This document shows, piece after piece, positions 34,245 to 46,559 of a stretch of 64,000 nt of DNA. The DNA is from Sipunculus nudus. Its lineage: Eukaryota; Annelida; Sipuncula; Golfingiida; Sipunculidae. The notes under the pieces are model-generated. The model was not told the DNA's origin, did not search any database, and saw only the letters and a list, made by a program, of their open reading frames with translations. The position numbers and the translations under genes are program-made. The first letter of the stretch is position 1; the number at the start of each line of letters is the position of its first letter. The stretch lies in contig CM049317.1 in NCBI GenBank assembly GCA_026874595.1, forward strand, positions 60,176,618-60,240,617, written 5' to 3'.

Positions 34245-34345
34245 TTATATATATATACATGTATATATATTCAGATTATAAGTGAACATTTAATATTTGA
34301 CAGCTGGGCCTCCTTTATACTTTAAAATAAACTGCATGAGAACAG
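33622..34345. mobile_element. Nested palindromic element with hammerhead (Penelope/retrozyme-like or fold-back)
   Basis: Inner inverted repeat: 33842..33917 and 33954..34029, 76-bp arms with one mismatch and a 36-nt spacer. Outer inverted repeat: about 33622..33690 and 34126..34188, sharing TTGACAGCTGGGCCTCCT and a TTTGGAGT end. A third copy of the outer block lies in + orientation at about 34283..34345. (TA)n runs separate the blocks (33696..33742, 33816..33842, 34203..34240). A hammerhead fold lies in the inner left arm and spacer. Penelope-like elements and mollusc retrozymes are known carriers of type I hammerheads. No reverse transcriptase or GIY-YIG domain is present, so the copy is non-autonomous or a terminal fragment. 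Confidence 0.7.
33876..33943 (-). ncRNA. Type I hammerhead self-cleaving ribozyme
   Basis: Read on the minus strand from 33943: stem I 5' strand CAGUUUGUAC, core CUGAAGA (consensus CUGANGA), stem II GUGAG ... CUCAC closing an extended CGGC/GCUG helix with loop UUGAAU, core GAAA, stem III CAG-AU-CUG (or a 2-bp helix with a GAUC loop), cleavage triplet GUA, and stem I 3' strand GCACAAACUG. Stem I forms 9 pairs with one A.C mismatch. Every invariant core position is present. Predicted cleavage falls after the UA, between 33886 and 33885. A very short stem III is typical of hammerheads in Penelope-like elements and retrozymes. The mirrored + strand copy in the right arm lacks an intact CUGANGA core. 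Confidence 0.82.
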
Positions 34346-36446
34346 AGACCACATGCATGTAAATATGTAGAGTGATCATGTTTATTAACGCAGAATATGA
34401 TGATATAATTAAATCACCAATAAATATCTGAAAGTGATCATTCCCAATGATGCTGCAGTGTTAACATTAAATTTCTATAATGAAGGTATATTAATCATAT
34501 GTTGTGATGTTCCAGATAAGTGATACTAGTAAATTTACAAATTTTACGAATTTTTACTATTTATAAAGTATATAAAGTTAAGGTTTAGTTGACCTCTTAT
34601 ATCATGCATGCATTCGTTATGATTTCTTTTGCAAATACACATATAGTGGTCATACATCACTATATTTATCTAGTGTATATATTTATCCTAGTTGCTAGCT
34701 TACAAATAAATTATAAAAGAAAATATATATATATATATGAACATTCATTCGCTTTTATTAAATAGTTTGGCAATGGTCTTTCTTGTTTATGTCGGACCAA
34801 CCAATTTTTTTTAAATACAGAGTTTATTTCCGGATTCATATAAGATATTTAACAACGCCTGTTCCTTTTTTTTAATTTTTTTTGTGACGATGTGACCCTG
34901 TTTTTCTATTTTATTTTCGCAGAGGTGAGCGCTTACTAATTAGGAGTGAACCAAGTAGAAAGACGATTTCAGAAAGATTATGGCTTTCATGTCTTCCATG
35001 GCACGGCCTTGCATCACAACACCGCAATTTTCGACCCCACACAACACCTTACGGCGACCCTGAAGCGGATGTGACAACGACCGTGAAAATGGCAGTCTCC
35101 ACCTTTTAACTTCAGTCGTAAGAGGTAAGAATTTTAGCTGTAGAATTGAGAACCCAAAACTCTCCAACACAGAGCTCATACGTTTTGAGAAATCTTTACA
35201 AAAGAAGACATGAATCTTAAAGTGAAAATATTTAAAGCACGCTATTCACCTACTTAACTGCAGAATTCGTATGATTTCTGACTTGCTCTGTGTACCTAGG
35301 TTATTCTTGCTAAGAAAGATTCTTATAATGCCCCTGTTACGGATGTCGTGCCTTGTGTATCTACAACCTGTTGGTAAATACGCTACATGCACCATTGTTG
35401 ACAAACAGAAACTCCATGCAACTGAAGATGGTTGGTTGCATAATTGTGGAAGATGGAAGTTATCAGTTGCAAAAAACCATTGTCTAACTTGCCAGCAGGT
35501 TTCGTTGTTGAATATTTCTAGAATACATTAGCGGGTACCTCACAAGTTTTCAATAGGTGTACATGCATCATGAAAAAACAAAAGAAATCTTTCATAACTC
35601 TTTTTTTTTTTGTTTACTTTTCATAATCTAGGAGGATGTGTGTGATATAATCCATTATGCCTATAAATTAATACTTTATTTCAAATCGTAAAGTGAAAAT
35701 TGTCACTTTTTAATAAAAAAAAGTCATGAAGAGGTCATAAATTGTGGACAATATGACGTACATGGACCATGCCACCACACAGAGTTTATATAGCCCTTAC
35801 ATTATAATGCATACACACGTAATATTTTTATTATTTCAAATTATCATAAGTTTTTGAATATATAATTTCTTTATATTTTGATTTCTCTGAATACCAAGGG
35901 CTGAGGTGGCTGAGGTATAGTAATCAGTCTTATTTGGTTTTGGTTACATGATTGTTTTATTGCTTGACTGTAATTTGCAGGATTTTAAACAAAGTTTAAA
36001 ACTTTAATAATACATTCAGATATTTTTATCTTTTAAATTCAGGTACCGTTCGTATGAATTGTCAAATATTATGGACTGCGCATAGCAATGATCTATTACA
36101 AATGTAACTGATGAACTTAAGGGGCATAAATACAAAGTAAAAAATTGACGGTAGGCCCTTGATAAATACAGGAATTTTTCTCTGCTATTTTGGTTGTTGT
36201 TATAATTTCATTTTAATATGCGGTCATCAAAAGACCAACTTATGAATAAGAAACAAGAAACTTGAACCTCCTGATTTACTCCTACTAACATGGGGTTAAC
36301 AAGTGAAATGAACGTTAATAGGTTGTATTTGGTTCATGTTCACATTAAAATTTAACAAATTTGACCGTTAATATTAATTAATATGGCAACATCATAAATG
36401 TGTCAGCCATACCATGAAAATGACAAAAAAGCCTCAAAGAAGGAAG
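34346..36446. other. Intergenic, nothing recognised
   Basis: AT-rich. The open frame at 35271..35531 (+), with several cysteines, is not recognised and has no supporting context. No repeats of note. Confidence 0.4.
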
Positions 36447-36705
36447 TTGGTACAGTAAAGACACATATGGAACCCATACGTGAGAGGAAATTAGTACAGT
36501 AGGGGCCCATTTGGAGCTCATGCGTGAGAGGGTGACAGAACAGAAAGGGCCCATGAAGATACCATGTGTGAGGTTTCGCAGTACAGAAGGGGCCAATGTG
36601 GATCCAACAGGTGAGAAGGGTCAGTACCCATGGGACCAATGTGGGACCCACGTGTGAGAGGGTTATATAGGAGGGGCTCATTTGGAGCGCATGTGTGAGA
36701 ATGAA
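36447..36705. repeat. 44-bp minisatellite, ~6 units
   Basis: Six units of 43..44 bp. Each contains (A)GTACAG..GGGGCC, CCCATTTGGAGCTCATG and CGTGTGAGAGGG-like phrases, with about 65..80% mutual identity. Open frames on the minus strand here are repeat artefacts. Confidence 0.85.
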
Positions 36706-36895
36706 AGTTTTTTCCTTAGTCCAAGAACTAATTGCATGTTTACATTTATACGTTCTGTGAATATGAACCTTAAACGAAGGAAAAGAGAATGCATGTCATA
36801 AAAACGAATAAGAAATCATATGAATATTATCACAATGTGATATTTCAACATTATCATAACACACAGTAGAACATTAAGAAATCAAGCAATAAATA

Positions 36896-36986
36896 AATTC
36901 TTTAATAGTAAACCTTTATCATTTTAATGCTAATTATGAAAATTCTTTAATAGTAAACCTTTATCATTTTAATGCTAATTATGAAA
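36896..36986. repeat. Perfect 45-bp tandem duplication
   Basis: Two exact 45-nt copies in tandem, each starting near ATTCTTTAATAGTAAACC and ending TAATTATGAAAA. Lack of divergence points to a recent duplication. Confidence 0.92.
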
Positions 36987-38059
36987 ATTATTGTATTTAA
37001 TTAAGTGCGAATGCATACGTAACAGTTAGGTGTCTGACAGCCAGTTTGATCATGTTTTATATAAATTTACAACGTATTGTATTCAAGATGAGAAACCTTG
37101 AAAGCTATGTGTGCGGACCTTTTCAATAAGATTTGCATTGGTATAGTTTACGAGTTTAGGAGTTATGTGCCTCAGAAAAATTTTCGGCAAATTTCTTCCT
37201 TGTTTTGGCGGTACTTTAAAATGTGTTTCCTATGTATATTATGCTGCCGCTCTTCATGACTTGGTATTAAATAAAAGTTGTAGAAAAATAAAGGTAATTG
37301 TGAACTTACCTATTTAAAATAAAATTTTAAGAAATTAAGAGTAAAATTTTCTTCCATTTGCAAAGTTTCGAGTACCTCAAAAAGTGTTTCTGAGTTAGCA
37401 TTATATTTACTGCTTGTATTTTTTTGCTTTTAAACCCCCATGCTAATATACCGTAATCCATGTGTGGTAAAATCAATCTGTTGAATTAAGTCTTGAATAT
37501 ACCTACCGGTAAGTTATGTTTTAGTAAGAACACACATACTTTAAGAAATTTTGTAGCCTTCAAGTTTAAATGTTGATCCCAACTTAATTATTCATCGAGA
37601 GTGTTTCCGTGGAAACTGAATTTATCCACTCTTTCTAACGGCAAAGCCCTTTATTCTACTTTTGTTACATCCATTTTTTTTCTTTTGCTATTAAAAATAA
37701 TATTCTTTATTATAGTGATATGCAGAGAAAGTTTATTTATATTATACCACATATATATGATAGCAAATTCATGATAAATTTTGACCCGTGTCTTCTTACA
37801 AATTTAAACTTGTGATGAGGCTGAAAAGAGTCGTATTATCAGCATACATTATAAAGTAAAAAGGAGGAGGACCACTTGTAGATATCAGGTATATTCAGAT
37901 TCAGGTATATAATAAATAATATAATATATACTGGTCTTATTTGTTTATGAATAGAGGTTTTAATGAGAAATGTAAAAATAATAAACGTATCGTCAATACG
38001 TATCGGATATCGCTTTAAGAGTTTCGCAATACGTTTCGCACCTGAACAGGCTAGCAAGC

Positions 38060-38061
<2 letters not shown>
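36987..38061. other. Intergenic, nothing recognised
   Basis: AT-rich non-coding sequence without recognisable domains or repeats. Confidence 0.45.

Positions 38062-38123
<62 letters not shown>
38062..38123. repeat. (TA)n(TG)n microsatellite
   Basis: About 20 TA units followed by about 11 TG units. Confidence 0.95.
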
Positions 38124-38124
<1 letters not shown>

Positions 38125-38232
38125 ACTAAAAGTTAAGCACGCTGGAGCACGATGCTCCAGTCTGCTTAACATATAGTTAATCTGCTCGCTGTATAGAGCA
38201 CTATACTGCAAGCAATGGAACCAACTTAGGTA

Positions 38233-38285
<53 letters not shown>

Positions 38286-38290
<5 letters not shown>

Positions 38291-39297
38291 CGCCTGCTAA
38301 CGGCAACGTCTCAATAACGGTCGATACGTCTATAACGATTTTCCGATCCCGAATTTCCGACCGTTATATTTCATAATATTTTGTTGTCAATTACGGTCAC
38401 TCCTCTATTCCGTATTACACGGCCAGGTTTCTCGGTCCCTCAGGCCGGGAAACGCCTCAATTACGGTCAGGGGCAGTGACTCCGTGACATGGGCTCAACA
38501 AATAGAGCGGCCACTTCTGACCTTAGTATCACTACACAAGTGTACGCTCTCACATAAACCTGTCTGTTAATGAGTGCCTAGATAAAGGTTACCACTCGAC
38601 CGTGACTGAGTTGTTTGACACGTAGCCAGCGTCGTATTACCCCACTCGGCCTCATTAGTATGCACAACAGTTAGGCATGTGTTCCCACCTGCGTGTATGG
38701 TTTGGAATCGTGCGAGCCATATCATAATCAGGGTGTTTTTCATTGAATTAACGAAGACAACCAGCGGGTCCCGATAATTATGTCATCACAAAAACAGGAT
38801 GGTAAATGATGCGCTTCAATGAAATGACATTATTTTCATGTACATCTTCTCACCAACTTTGTTTCAGCATTGCAATCCATTGTGTTTGTATTTTTGTTGT
38901 ATTACCTTTGTATCTCTTCGATCTTGGAGGAATAAAATGATTCCTACTACGATTATGTCATCAGAAAAAACGTTTGGCATTCATGGATCTTTAAAATTTC
39001 TTTAATGTCCTTGTGAACCCCTACATCAAGGAAGTGCGGCAAATATCGCACAATTTATTCATACATGGATAATTATGAATGCAAAATAAACATTGTTACA
39101 TGTATAAAATTTTACGCATACTCTGTCCCAATCATTTGACCATTATGGCGACCGTTTATTTAGTTGATTGTAATAAAGATTTGAACTTTGTTTCGTGTTC
39201 ATTTTAACCACCCTATCCTGGTCAAGATGTGACGGCCACTCCTGTTTTAAGGCCACTTTCATCCAGTCCCGATGGTGACCGTAATACAGGCGTTCTA

Positions 39298-39300
<3 letters not shown>
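38286..39300. mobile_element. ~1.0-kb pogo/Tigger-like non-autonomous TIR element in (TA)n
   Basis: The left end TAGAACGCCTG (38286..38296) is the exact complement of the right end CAGGCGTTCTA (39287..39297), which is followed by CTG and then TATATA. Both ends adjoin (TA)n runs (38232..38285 and 39301..39337), consistent with TA target duplication. Terminal CAGTAGAACGCC fits the CAGT..-starting ends of pogo/Tigger elements. No transposase was found inside. The interior is rich in CGGTC motifs near the left end. Confidence 0.62.
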
Positions 39301-39340
<40 letters not shown>

Positions 39341-39679
39341 CGTCATTTCAAGATGGCTTATTATGTTTCACTCAAACTAGGTTCACCCCTTGCCGAATAT
39401 GTAGTTCAGGGTATGCAGGTATAAATGGACCTCCAAAAAGGATTCGGTTATATTCCAAACAATCAGAGACAAAATAATAGATTCTGAAATATAATACAGA
39501 CCCTACTGAGAACACAAAATGGGAAAACATGCAATATGTATTTTTATGGTACAAACAGCACTAACGAGGACCGTGCGCAATATCCGTCTATCATCGCTAA
39601 CACTCGCCGGCAAGTAAACATTCAAGGTACTCTGAGGGTAGTGCTTTCTCCAAAGTTCTCACACTGTGATATAATGTCA

Positions 39680-40430
39680 GAATATTCTGTATGTGACTTT
39701 TGGAAAGACGCAGTTTGACCGTCTACCGTCTTCCCAGTCTGCTTCCAGTTGTTCTTTGGCTGGTACCTCAGTGTCGAAACTAATAAACTGTTGAGCATTC
39801 ATTGGTTCGGGAAGTGCGAGTAACTCGGTGTTAGCTTGTAGTTCTTTCTCGGCACTCAGAGTGTTGCCCTCTTTACATTCTTCGCCTCTAAATCTAATGT
39901 TCATCAACCTTTCTGATAACTTGGGGCAATAGGTGTGTCCGGTAATGGGCCTTCATGCCTATGATAACACCATGGTCCAGTGGCTGTAATTTAGAGGTTG
40001 TGTTTGCCAAAAATAATGCAGCTTGATATTTGAGTATATCTGGTCCTTTGGGTGCGACGGGAGCGTTGTCAGGGAACGGCAGGACCTGTCTATGCTGCAG
40101 CAGCATCTGTCGGTTGAAATCTGCTAGCCATGTTGCAAACAGAGAGTTGGTCATCCATGCCTTCTTACTGTTTTTCAATATCACCGGTAAATTGTTGATG
40201 TCCAGATTTCTGAAGCATTGAGGCTTGACAGATTTTCCAAAACTTGCTGTTTGGTAGACTCTTCTGCCATGTTCACGCACAGAACAGCTGTTATCCTCTC
40301 TTTTCTTCGTGGCCCGCCTTTGCAGTCAGTTCCTTAGACTGTCAGTGTTCGATCTTGTAGTTCTCGGAAAAAAACACCGGTCTCATCCATCTTGTAGATG
40401 TGTTTGTCAAACGTATGCAAACGAATCTTC
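39680..40430 (-). pseudogene. Tigger/pogo (DDE) transposase relic
   Basis: The minus strand encodes in order YKMDETGVFF (first catalytic Asp, ~40390), KERITAVLCVNM, KSVKPQCFRNLDINNLPV, KKAWMT, FATWLADFNRQM, PFPDNAPVAPKGP (second Asp), NTTSKLQPLDHGVI (third Asp, 30 residues later) and MKAHYR. These are the hallmarks of the pogo/Tigger DDE domain. A stop after RTLTV, a frameshift near 40245 and a stop after VIRKVDEH break it, with the C-terminal tail (AEKELQANTE..) in another frame down to about 39680. The N-terminal DNA-binding domains are missing. It lies 380 bp from the pogo-like TIR element and may belong to the same family. Confidence 0.85.
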
Positions 40431-40529
40431 CATGTAAGTGTCTTTCTTGTTTTCTTAAAGTCCTTAAGCAAAGACCGCAAGTTAGGATAGGCAGTTTAAA
40501 CTGCATAAGTCAACAGCTTTGGAAAACAA

Positions 40530-40775
40530 AAAACGATACAAACAACGTTTGTGAGTTAATTAATGAATCACGAGAGTAACACCTCATCAGGCATTCACCG
40601 TAGCAAAGTCCAAACTTCCGCTTATTAATTTATTGCACTTGAGCATGACGCTGATCACGAAGCAGTAACTGTATCCTTGAAGTCGACAAACAACGATATA
40701 AACAAGGTTTGTTAGTTAATTAATTAATCAAGTGACTAACATTCACCGTAGCAAAGTGCAAACTGTCGCTATCTA
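40530..40775. repeat. Direct repeat pair (~85..95 bp units)
   Basis: The block ACGATACAAACAACGTTTGT ... GTTAATTAAT ... CATTCACCGTAGCAAAGT..AAACT at 40530..40623 recurs at 40691..40775 with small differences, separated by about 70 bp. Confidence 0.75.
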
Positions 40776-41394
40776 GTCAATGCTATACCCAACCATGACG
40801 CTGAACGGTAATATTTGATGTTGGTCTTGTCGAATTAAAAGCGTTATAGAGATTACAGTTATTTTCTTTGGTTGACTGACCAGACCTAATAAGGTAATAA
40901 GTATAAAGTCTACACACTTTTGCGGCAAATCTGAAATAAAGAACAATGTCGACCATAAATTGACATGTAACATCACGATGGTTCACCAAATGACGTTTGT
41001 CCCTGGGCTGTTGCTTTGACCAAAACAGGTCATATCTCCTGGCAAATATACGAACGAAAATAGAACTCGCGATGTCTGTCCGCTTCAGAGGGTCGCCTGG
41101 ATACGTTGACGGGACGGGAAGGTTTGTCCGTTGTTTGGGATAGTGAGTTGTCCGCTTTACTGAGTTTACGTTAAACATATTACATACATCGCTGATCTAG
41201 TCAATCATACGATATACACTTGTTCTTATTTAAGTCTTGAATTGCCAACACAAGAAACAAAAGGTAGCTTTGTAAATAGTTCATATTATAGTTTAGGTCA
41301 GGGTTGTATCTATATTTGTTAGCATTATTGTGTTTCATCGATACGACATACAGCATACAAAGCGCATACCGGTAACCTTATCGATGTGACGTAG

Positions 41395-41397
<3 letters not shown>

Positions 41398-41446
<49 letters not shown>
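41398..41446. repeat. (TA)n microsatellite
   Basis: About 24 TA dinucleotides. Confidence 0.95.
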
Positions 41447-41449
<3 letters not shown>

Positions 41450-42299
41450 CATTTGATACAGCCCTAATCGACTTTTACGACCCTGACCCCTTCCTTCCCG
41501 GCCGGACCATAGGAGCTTTATTTTAGTTTTCCTTTCAGTCTTCCTGGGCGTGACCCTCCCCTTTCTAAAATCCTCGATCCGCACCTGTGCTCAATTAATT
41601 GTGATCTAATATCCAGAACAGACGAAATACAGATAAATCCTTTTAAATACAAGATACGAATAACGTAAGACTTACTGCACTTTTGTAAGTTAAGTTTACA
41701 TCTCACCTTTGTTGAAGATGTGTTCTCCGATACACAAGTGAACAGCTAATCCTGAACTGCCTTCAGTTCTGAGTAACTTCCTGGTATACTAGTATATAGC
41801 GTTATATAGTACCAGTCACGGGTATGGCCTTTGACCTTGCTGATGTATCTTACAGGATTGCCCCCTGGTGGACAGCTTATAAACATTATTTTATGTAGCT
41901 CTCGCTAGAGCGAGGTTGAGCGCGACAAAGCAGGGAGGCCATTCCGCCAAGTGATGTATTGGAGGTGGAATAAAATGTCGTGGACCGTTATAGCCTTTGT
42001 GGTGTTTATTTTGGCCAAAGTTACGATATAAATTGGCGAACCAGGATGAACTGCCGCCGTTGACTGTCCGCACTAGGTTGTTGCGCCGTATGCGTACGTT
42101 GTCGAGCTGGATCCTTCGAATTTGTTCAGCCGTGGTGAGACACGTGAACTTTGTGTGGCCGCCTTTTTCCTCCATGGAAGAATATCGTAGTTGGTGAACA
42201 GTATAGTCAGTATTTGTAGCCTTTGCGGCGCAGTTATTAATCAGCGTTGGCTATGTGTCATCCGTGATTTGTGTGTAAATCACTGTTACTGCAGTATAG

Positions 42300-44680
42300 T
42301 ATTGTCGAGAGCTGACAAGACGTCGGTTTCATTTTCTAAATGGGCAGCCCCCATTGTACCAGTTTTGAAGCCTTCAGGTAAGATAAGGATTTGCGGTGAC
42401 TATAAAGTTGCTGTCACAAAGTATCGAAGTTGAATCAATACCCAGTACCAGCACTTGAGGATTTGATGATGAAACTGCCAGGGGGTACTTTATTTCATAG
42501 ATTAGATTTGTCTCATGCCTACTCACAAGTTGACTTAAATCCTGATAGTAGAAAATATGTAACTCGGAATACACATAAAGGGTTATACAAGTATACAAGG
42601 TTACCTTTGGAATTTCTAGTGCGCCAGCGATATTTCATCGAGTGATGGACTCTTTGTGACAAGGAATACCTTCAGTGGCTTGTTATTTTGATGATATTTA
42701 GATCAGTGGTAAAACTCAAGAGGAAGCTATTAGAAATCTGGATGTTGTTCTCACTAGAATAGAAGAAGCTTGGCTACAGCTCAAGTAAGAGAAATATCAG
42801 TTTATGACTGAGGAGGTTGTTTTCTTAGATCATAAGAACGATAAAGTGGGTATCAAACCTGTAGATGATAAGGTTCAGGCCTTGCTGAAAGCTGAAGCAC
42901 CAGAGAATATCACACAGCTGAAAGCTTATTTAGGACTTTAAACTATTATGGAAGGTTCATTCAAGGTTTATCACAGAAGTTGTACCCTTTGCATAATTTG
43001 CAGCAGAAACAGGTTAAATTGATTTGGGGAGCAGAACAGCAGAAATGTTTTGAGGAAACCAAAACAAAATTTTATTAGCTGATGTCAGTACATTATGACC
43101 CAACTAAGCCTTTGCTGCTTCCGTGTGATGCATCTCAGTATGGCCTAGGGGCAGTGTTCTCACAGGTAATGGATGATAGAACAAAAAGACCACCAGGGTT
43201 GGCATCCAGAACACTTAATGAAGCAGAAAAGAAATATTCACAATTAGATAAGGAAGGAGCCGCAGTTATTATTGGCTTGAAGAAATTTCATGAATACTTA
43301 TTTGGCCGGCACTTCAAAACTGTGACTTATCACAAGCCTTTAGTCACTTTGTTTCATGAAGAGAAACAAAGTCCAGCAGCAGCATCTCCAAGAATCCAAA
43401 GATGGGCTATTTTTCCTAGAGCGTATGAATACAACATGCACTACAAATCGGGTAATGAGCACAGTAATGCAGATTGTTTTTCAAGATAACCTTTGAAAGT
43501 AACAAATGTACCAGAGTCAGATGAACATGTCTTCATGTTAACTGATTTAGAGGGATTGTTCACTGGTCACTGCAGGTACGTTTCGTGAGTGGACAAGAAA
43601 TGATCCGATATTGTCCCATGTTCATGAGTATTTGTTACGTGGTTGACCTAGTGATGATGATAGTCCTGAGTTGACTGCATACCGTATCAGGGAAGAGGAA
43701 TTGAGTGTACAGAATAGTTGTATTTTGTGGGGTGCACGTGTAGTGGCGCCACCTGCAGGACGCACACAAGTAATGAATGAACTCCATTTGGCTCATCCTG
43801 GTATTTCTCGAATGAAAGCATTAGGTAGGTGTTATGGATTGCCAGATAATATTGTATCAGATAATGCTACAGTATTTGCTTCAGAAGAATTTGCATGTTT
43901 ACAAGCAAGAAAAAAAATGGAACTGTTCATAGTTTCTTAGCTCCATACTACCCTGCTTCTAATGGGTTAGCAGAGAGAGCTAGCTATACAAACTCTAAAA
44001 CAGGGTATCACCAAGACTAAGGGTTCAACTTTCCATACAATACTTCAGTACAGGATGACACCTCAATCGATAACTGGTAAAAGTCCTTCAGAACTTTTAA
44101 AACACTGTAGACTGAAAACTGCCTTAAATTTGTTACATCCAAATTTTCAAGGAAAGGTACAAAAGAAACAAAAGCAAATGAAACAGTATCATAATCTTTG
44201 TGCTAGAGATAGAATTTTCAGTGATGGAGTTTTGGTGAATATTAAGAATTTTGGCACGGGGGAAAGTGGATCCCAGGTACCATTGTCAAGAGTACTGGGC
44301 CAGTTTCGAATGAGATGAAACTTGGGGATGGAAGGATAGTTAGAATGCATATTGATCACATATATACACGCTATGTTGAATGTCAGGATTCAGGTAAATC
44401 TGTAACCGAGATAGCTGAATCACAATTGCTACCACAACTACTGTTATCTATGTCAAATGCAGATACTGAGAAGGTTAAACTGCACGATGATAATATTGAT
44501 GATACATAATTAAGGAACAGTGAGACTGGAGTAAAATCAAATGAAGTAATTCTTCAGGAACCATTAGAGATAATAGAAACACGAGAGATAAAACCTTACC
44601 AGGATGTTCACAGGTATCCAGTCAGAAACAGGAAATTTCCTTGGCACTTTAAAGATTACCATTGTACATTTAAGTGATAA
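42300..44680 (+). pseudogene. Broken gypsy pol (RT, RNase H, integrase parts)
   Basis: Starts abruptly in RT (FSKWAAPIVPVLK), then ICGDYKV, LDLSHAYSQVDLNP, NTHKGLYKYTRLP in shifting frames. RNase H is the best preserved part (43082..43489: LLPCDASQYGLGAVFSQV, ASRTLNEAEKKYSQLDKE). Integrase shows the end of the zinc domain (HLAHPGISRMKALGR) joined directly to GLPDNIVSDNATVF, so the zinc-finger cysteines and first catalytic Asp are deleted. The C-terminal part (44055..44509) follows. Multiple stops; dead. Confidence 0.85.
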
Positions 44681-44699
44681 TCATATTTTGAAATTAAAC

Positions 44700-46530
44700 T
44701 ATTAATCCTTTGTGCTTAATAGGATGCATTACTAGCAATATAGTGTTATAGGGAAACTTTATTGTAAACAGGGTTCGGGCCAGGTACAAAAAACCTTTTC
44801 TAGTAATCCTGTCAGCTGAAAGCCAAAAAAGTCGATGCCAATATTTTTCACACGAAACTTGGTGTCGAACTGATGGTGGTACCCATGGCATGTCTCCATA
44901 CATTGCCACCACTTGAGTAGCCTTACCGACACCTAGGAAGGTTCTCATGGCTCGATGCTGCAAAGTGTCAAACTTGTCGTATTTCTTAGTTCCCCATACG
45001 GAGCTTCCATAGTCCATTACTGGACATACTACAGCACAGGAGAGTTGATTAGAAACCTCGTATGACAGGCCCCCAGTGGCATAGTATTCAGCAGTGAGGC
45101 TTCCCAAGGCTCTACTGCTTGCACTACAAAGTTTCTCCACCGTAAGACCAAAATCAAGTGTGTCATTTAAATCCAACCGTAGATATTTAGAGGTAGATGT
45201 ATATTAAGTTGTGTCGATCCAATAACAAAATGAGAAGTCACACGGACTACTTTGTTTAGTCCTGAAATGCATAACCTTTGTTTTTGATACATTGACCTGT
45301 AACCTCAACCTTTTACACCATTTATAAAGAACATCAGTCATACACTGTAGTTCTCCAGGAGAAGAAGCAATCAATCTAATGTGGTCAGCATGCGCGAGTA
45401 TGCTTAGTTTTTCATCAGGGCCCAGGGATACTCCACAACCAGTGTTTTTTATATCCTTTGTTAAATCATCAACAAACAGGGAGAACATTGTTGGAGCCAT
45501 GCCTGATTCCGAAACGTGTTTCAAAATCTCTGTATATAAACCATTGTCACGTACTGTCGTTCTGGTTGTCTGGTACATGGCCTGTAACTCACTAAAAAAT
45601 GTCCCATTAATTCCACAGCACAAGAGTTTATACCAGAGTAAATCTCTATTTACGTTATCAAAAGCACGAGTGAAGTCGTCGAAACCTACATATGTGATGT
45701 TATGCTACAAATGACCATGGTGAGACAGTACAAATAATCAACACAACCCCTGCCAGATCTATATGCATTCTGCTCATCACATATTAACTTATGTTCCTCA
45801 ACATAATATCGAAGTCTCTCATACAGAACAGTTGCATACATTAACGAAGCAGCACTGATCAGGCTGATTCCTCTTGTGTTTATTGGTACCCTTGGATCCC
45901 TTCCCTTGTTAGGAATAGGGTTCAAAATTACTCTAGTCCAATCCGTCGGTACAAGACCATTATCAAAAAAATATAGCTGAACAAATGGTGCAATAAACCT
46001 AAAAAACGAGGTGTTTTCCATACTTCGGCTGGTATGCCATCAATACCATTGCCTTTCCAGTTTTGGCCAATGAAAAAGGCACGTAGCGTCTCCTACAAAG
46101 AAATCTGATCATTTGAGTTTTCAGCAGTTTTTCTACGTACTTGCTCATCACACAGGTTTTCCTGTACCTCTTGCAAGAAAGCACCACCAAAGTCACCATC
46201 ACAGTTATTGTATACATTTCCAAAATCATCTTTCCATTTGGTGAGAATCATATCGGTGTCCTCCGACACAGACCCATTTTCTAAAATCACTTGGTTTGGT
46301 AAGCTTGCCTTTCGTTTTCAGGTCCAAGCCTATTCACCTCATGCCAAAACCGAACTGGATTATTTACAAATCTATCCAGTCTAATCCGATGGCTCTTGTT
46401 ATAATTTCGTTTGACTCTCCTGAAACTACAGTCAAATATTTCCTTTTTCGGACAACAATAAGCTTTAGGTCATATTGCTTTTTTGCCTCATGTAGATACC
46501 TGTTCTCTTGTATTTTTAAAGACCAATGGT
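44700..46530 (-). pseudogene. Decayed non-LTR (LINE) reverse transcriptase
   Basis: The minus strand shows, from 46530 down: RFWHEVNRLGPENE, a linker, IDGIPAEVWK, RGISLISAASLMYATVLYER, ICDEQNAYRSGRGCVDYLY, then AHADHIRLIASSP (degenerate YADD), LQVNVSKTKVMHF, and a C-terminal part with YGSSVWGTKKYDKFDTLQHRAMR. The order is typical of APE-type LINEs, but this is a different group from the L1-like copies in this window. The catalytic YADD reads HADH, and several frameshifts are present. The long + strand open frame at 46296..46706 is its antisense. Confidence 0.82.
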
Positions 46531-46559
46531 GTAGGATAAATATAAAAGTAAAGAAAATA

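Noticed and set aside
35271-35531. 86-codon + strand open frame with CxxC
   Set aside because: No recognised family, no splice signals or context; could be chance.
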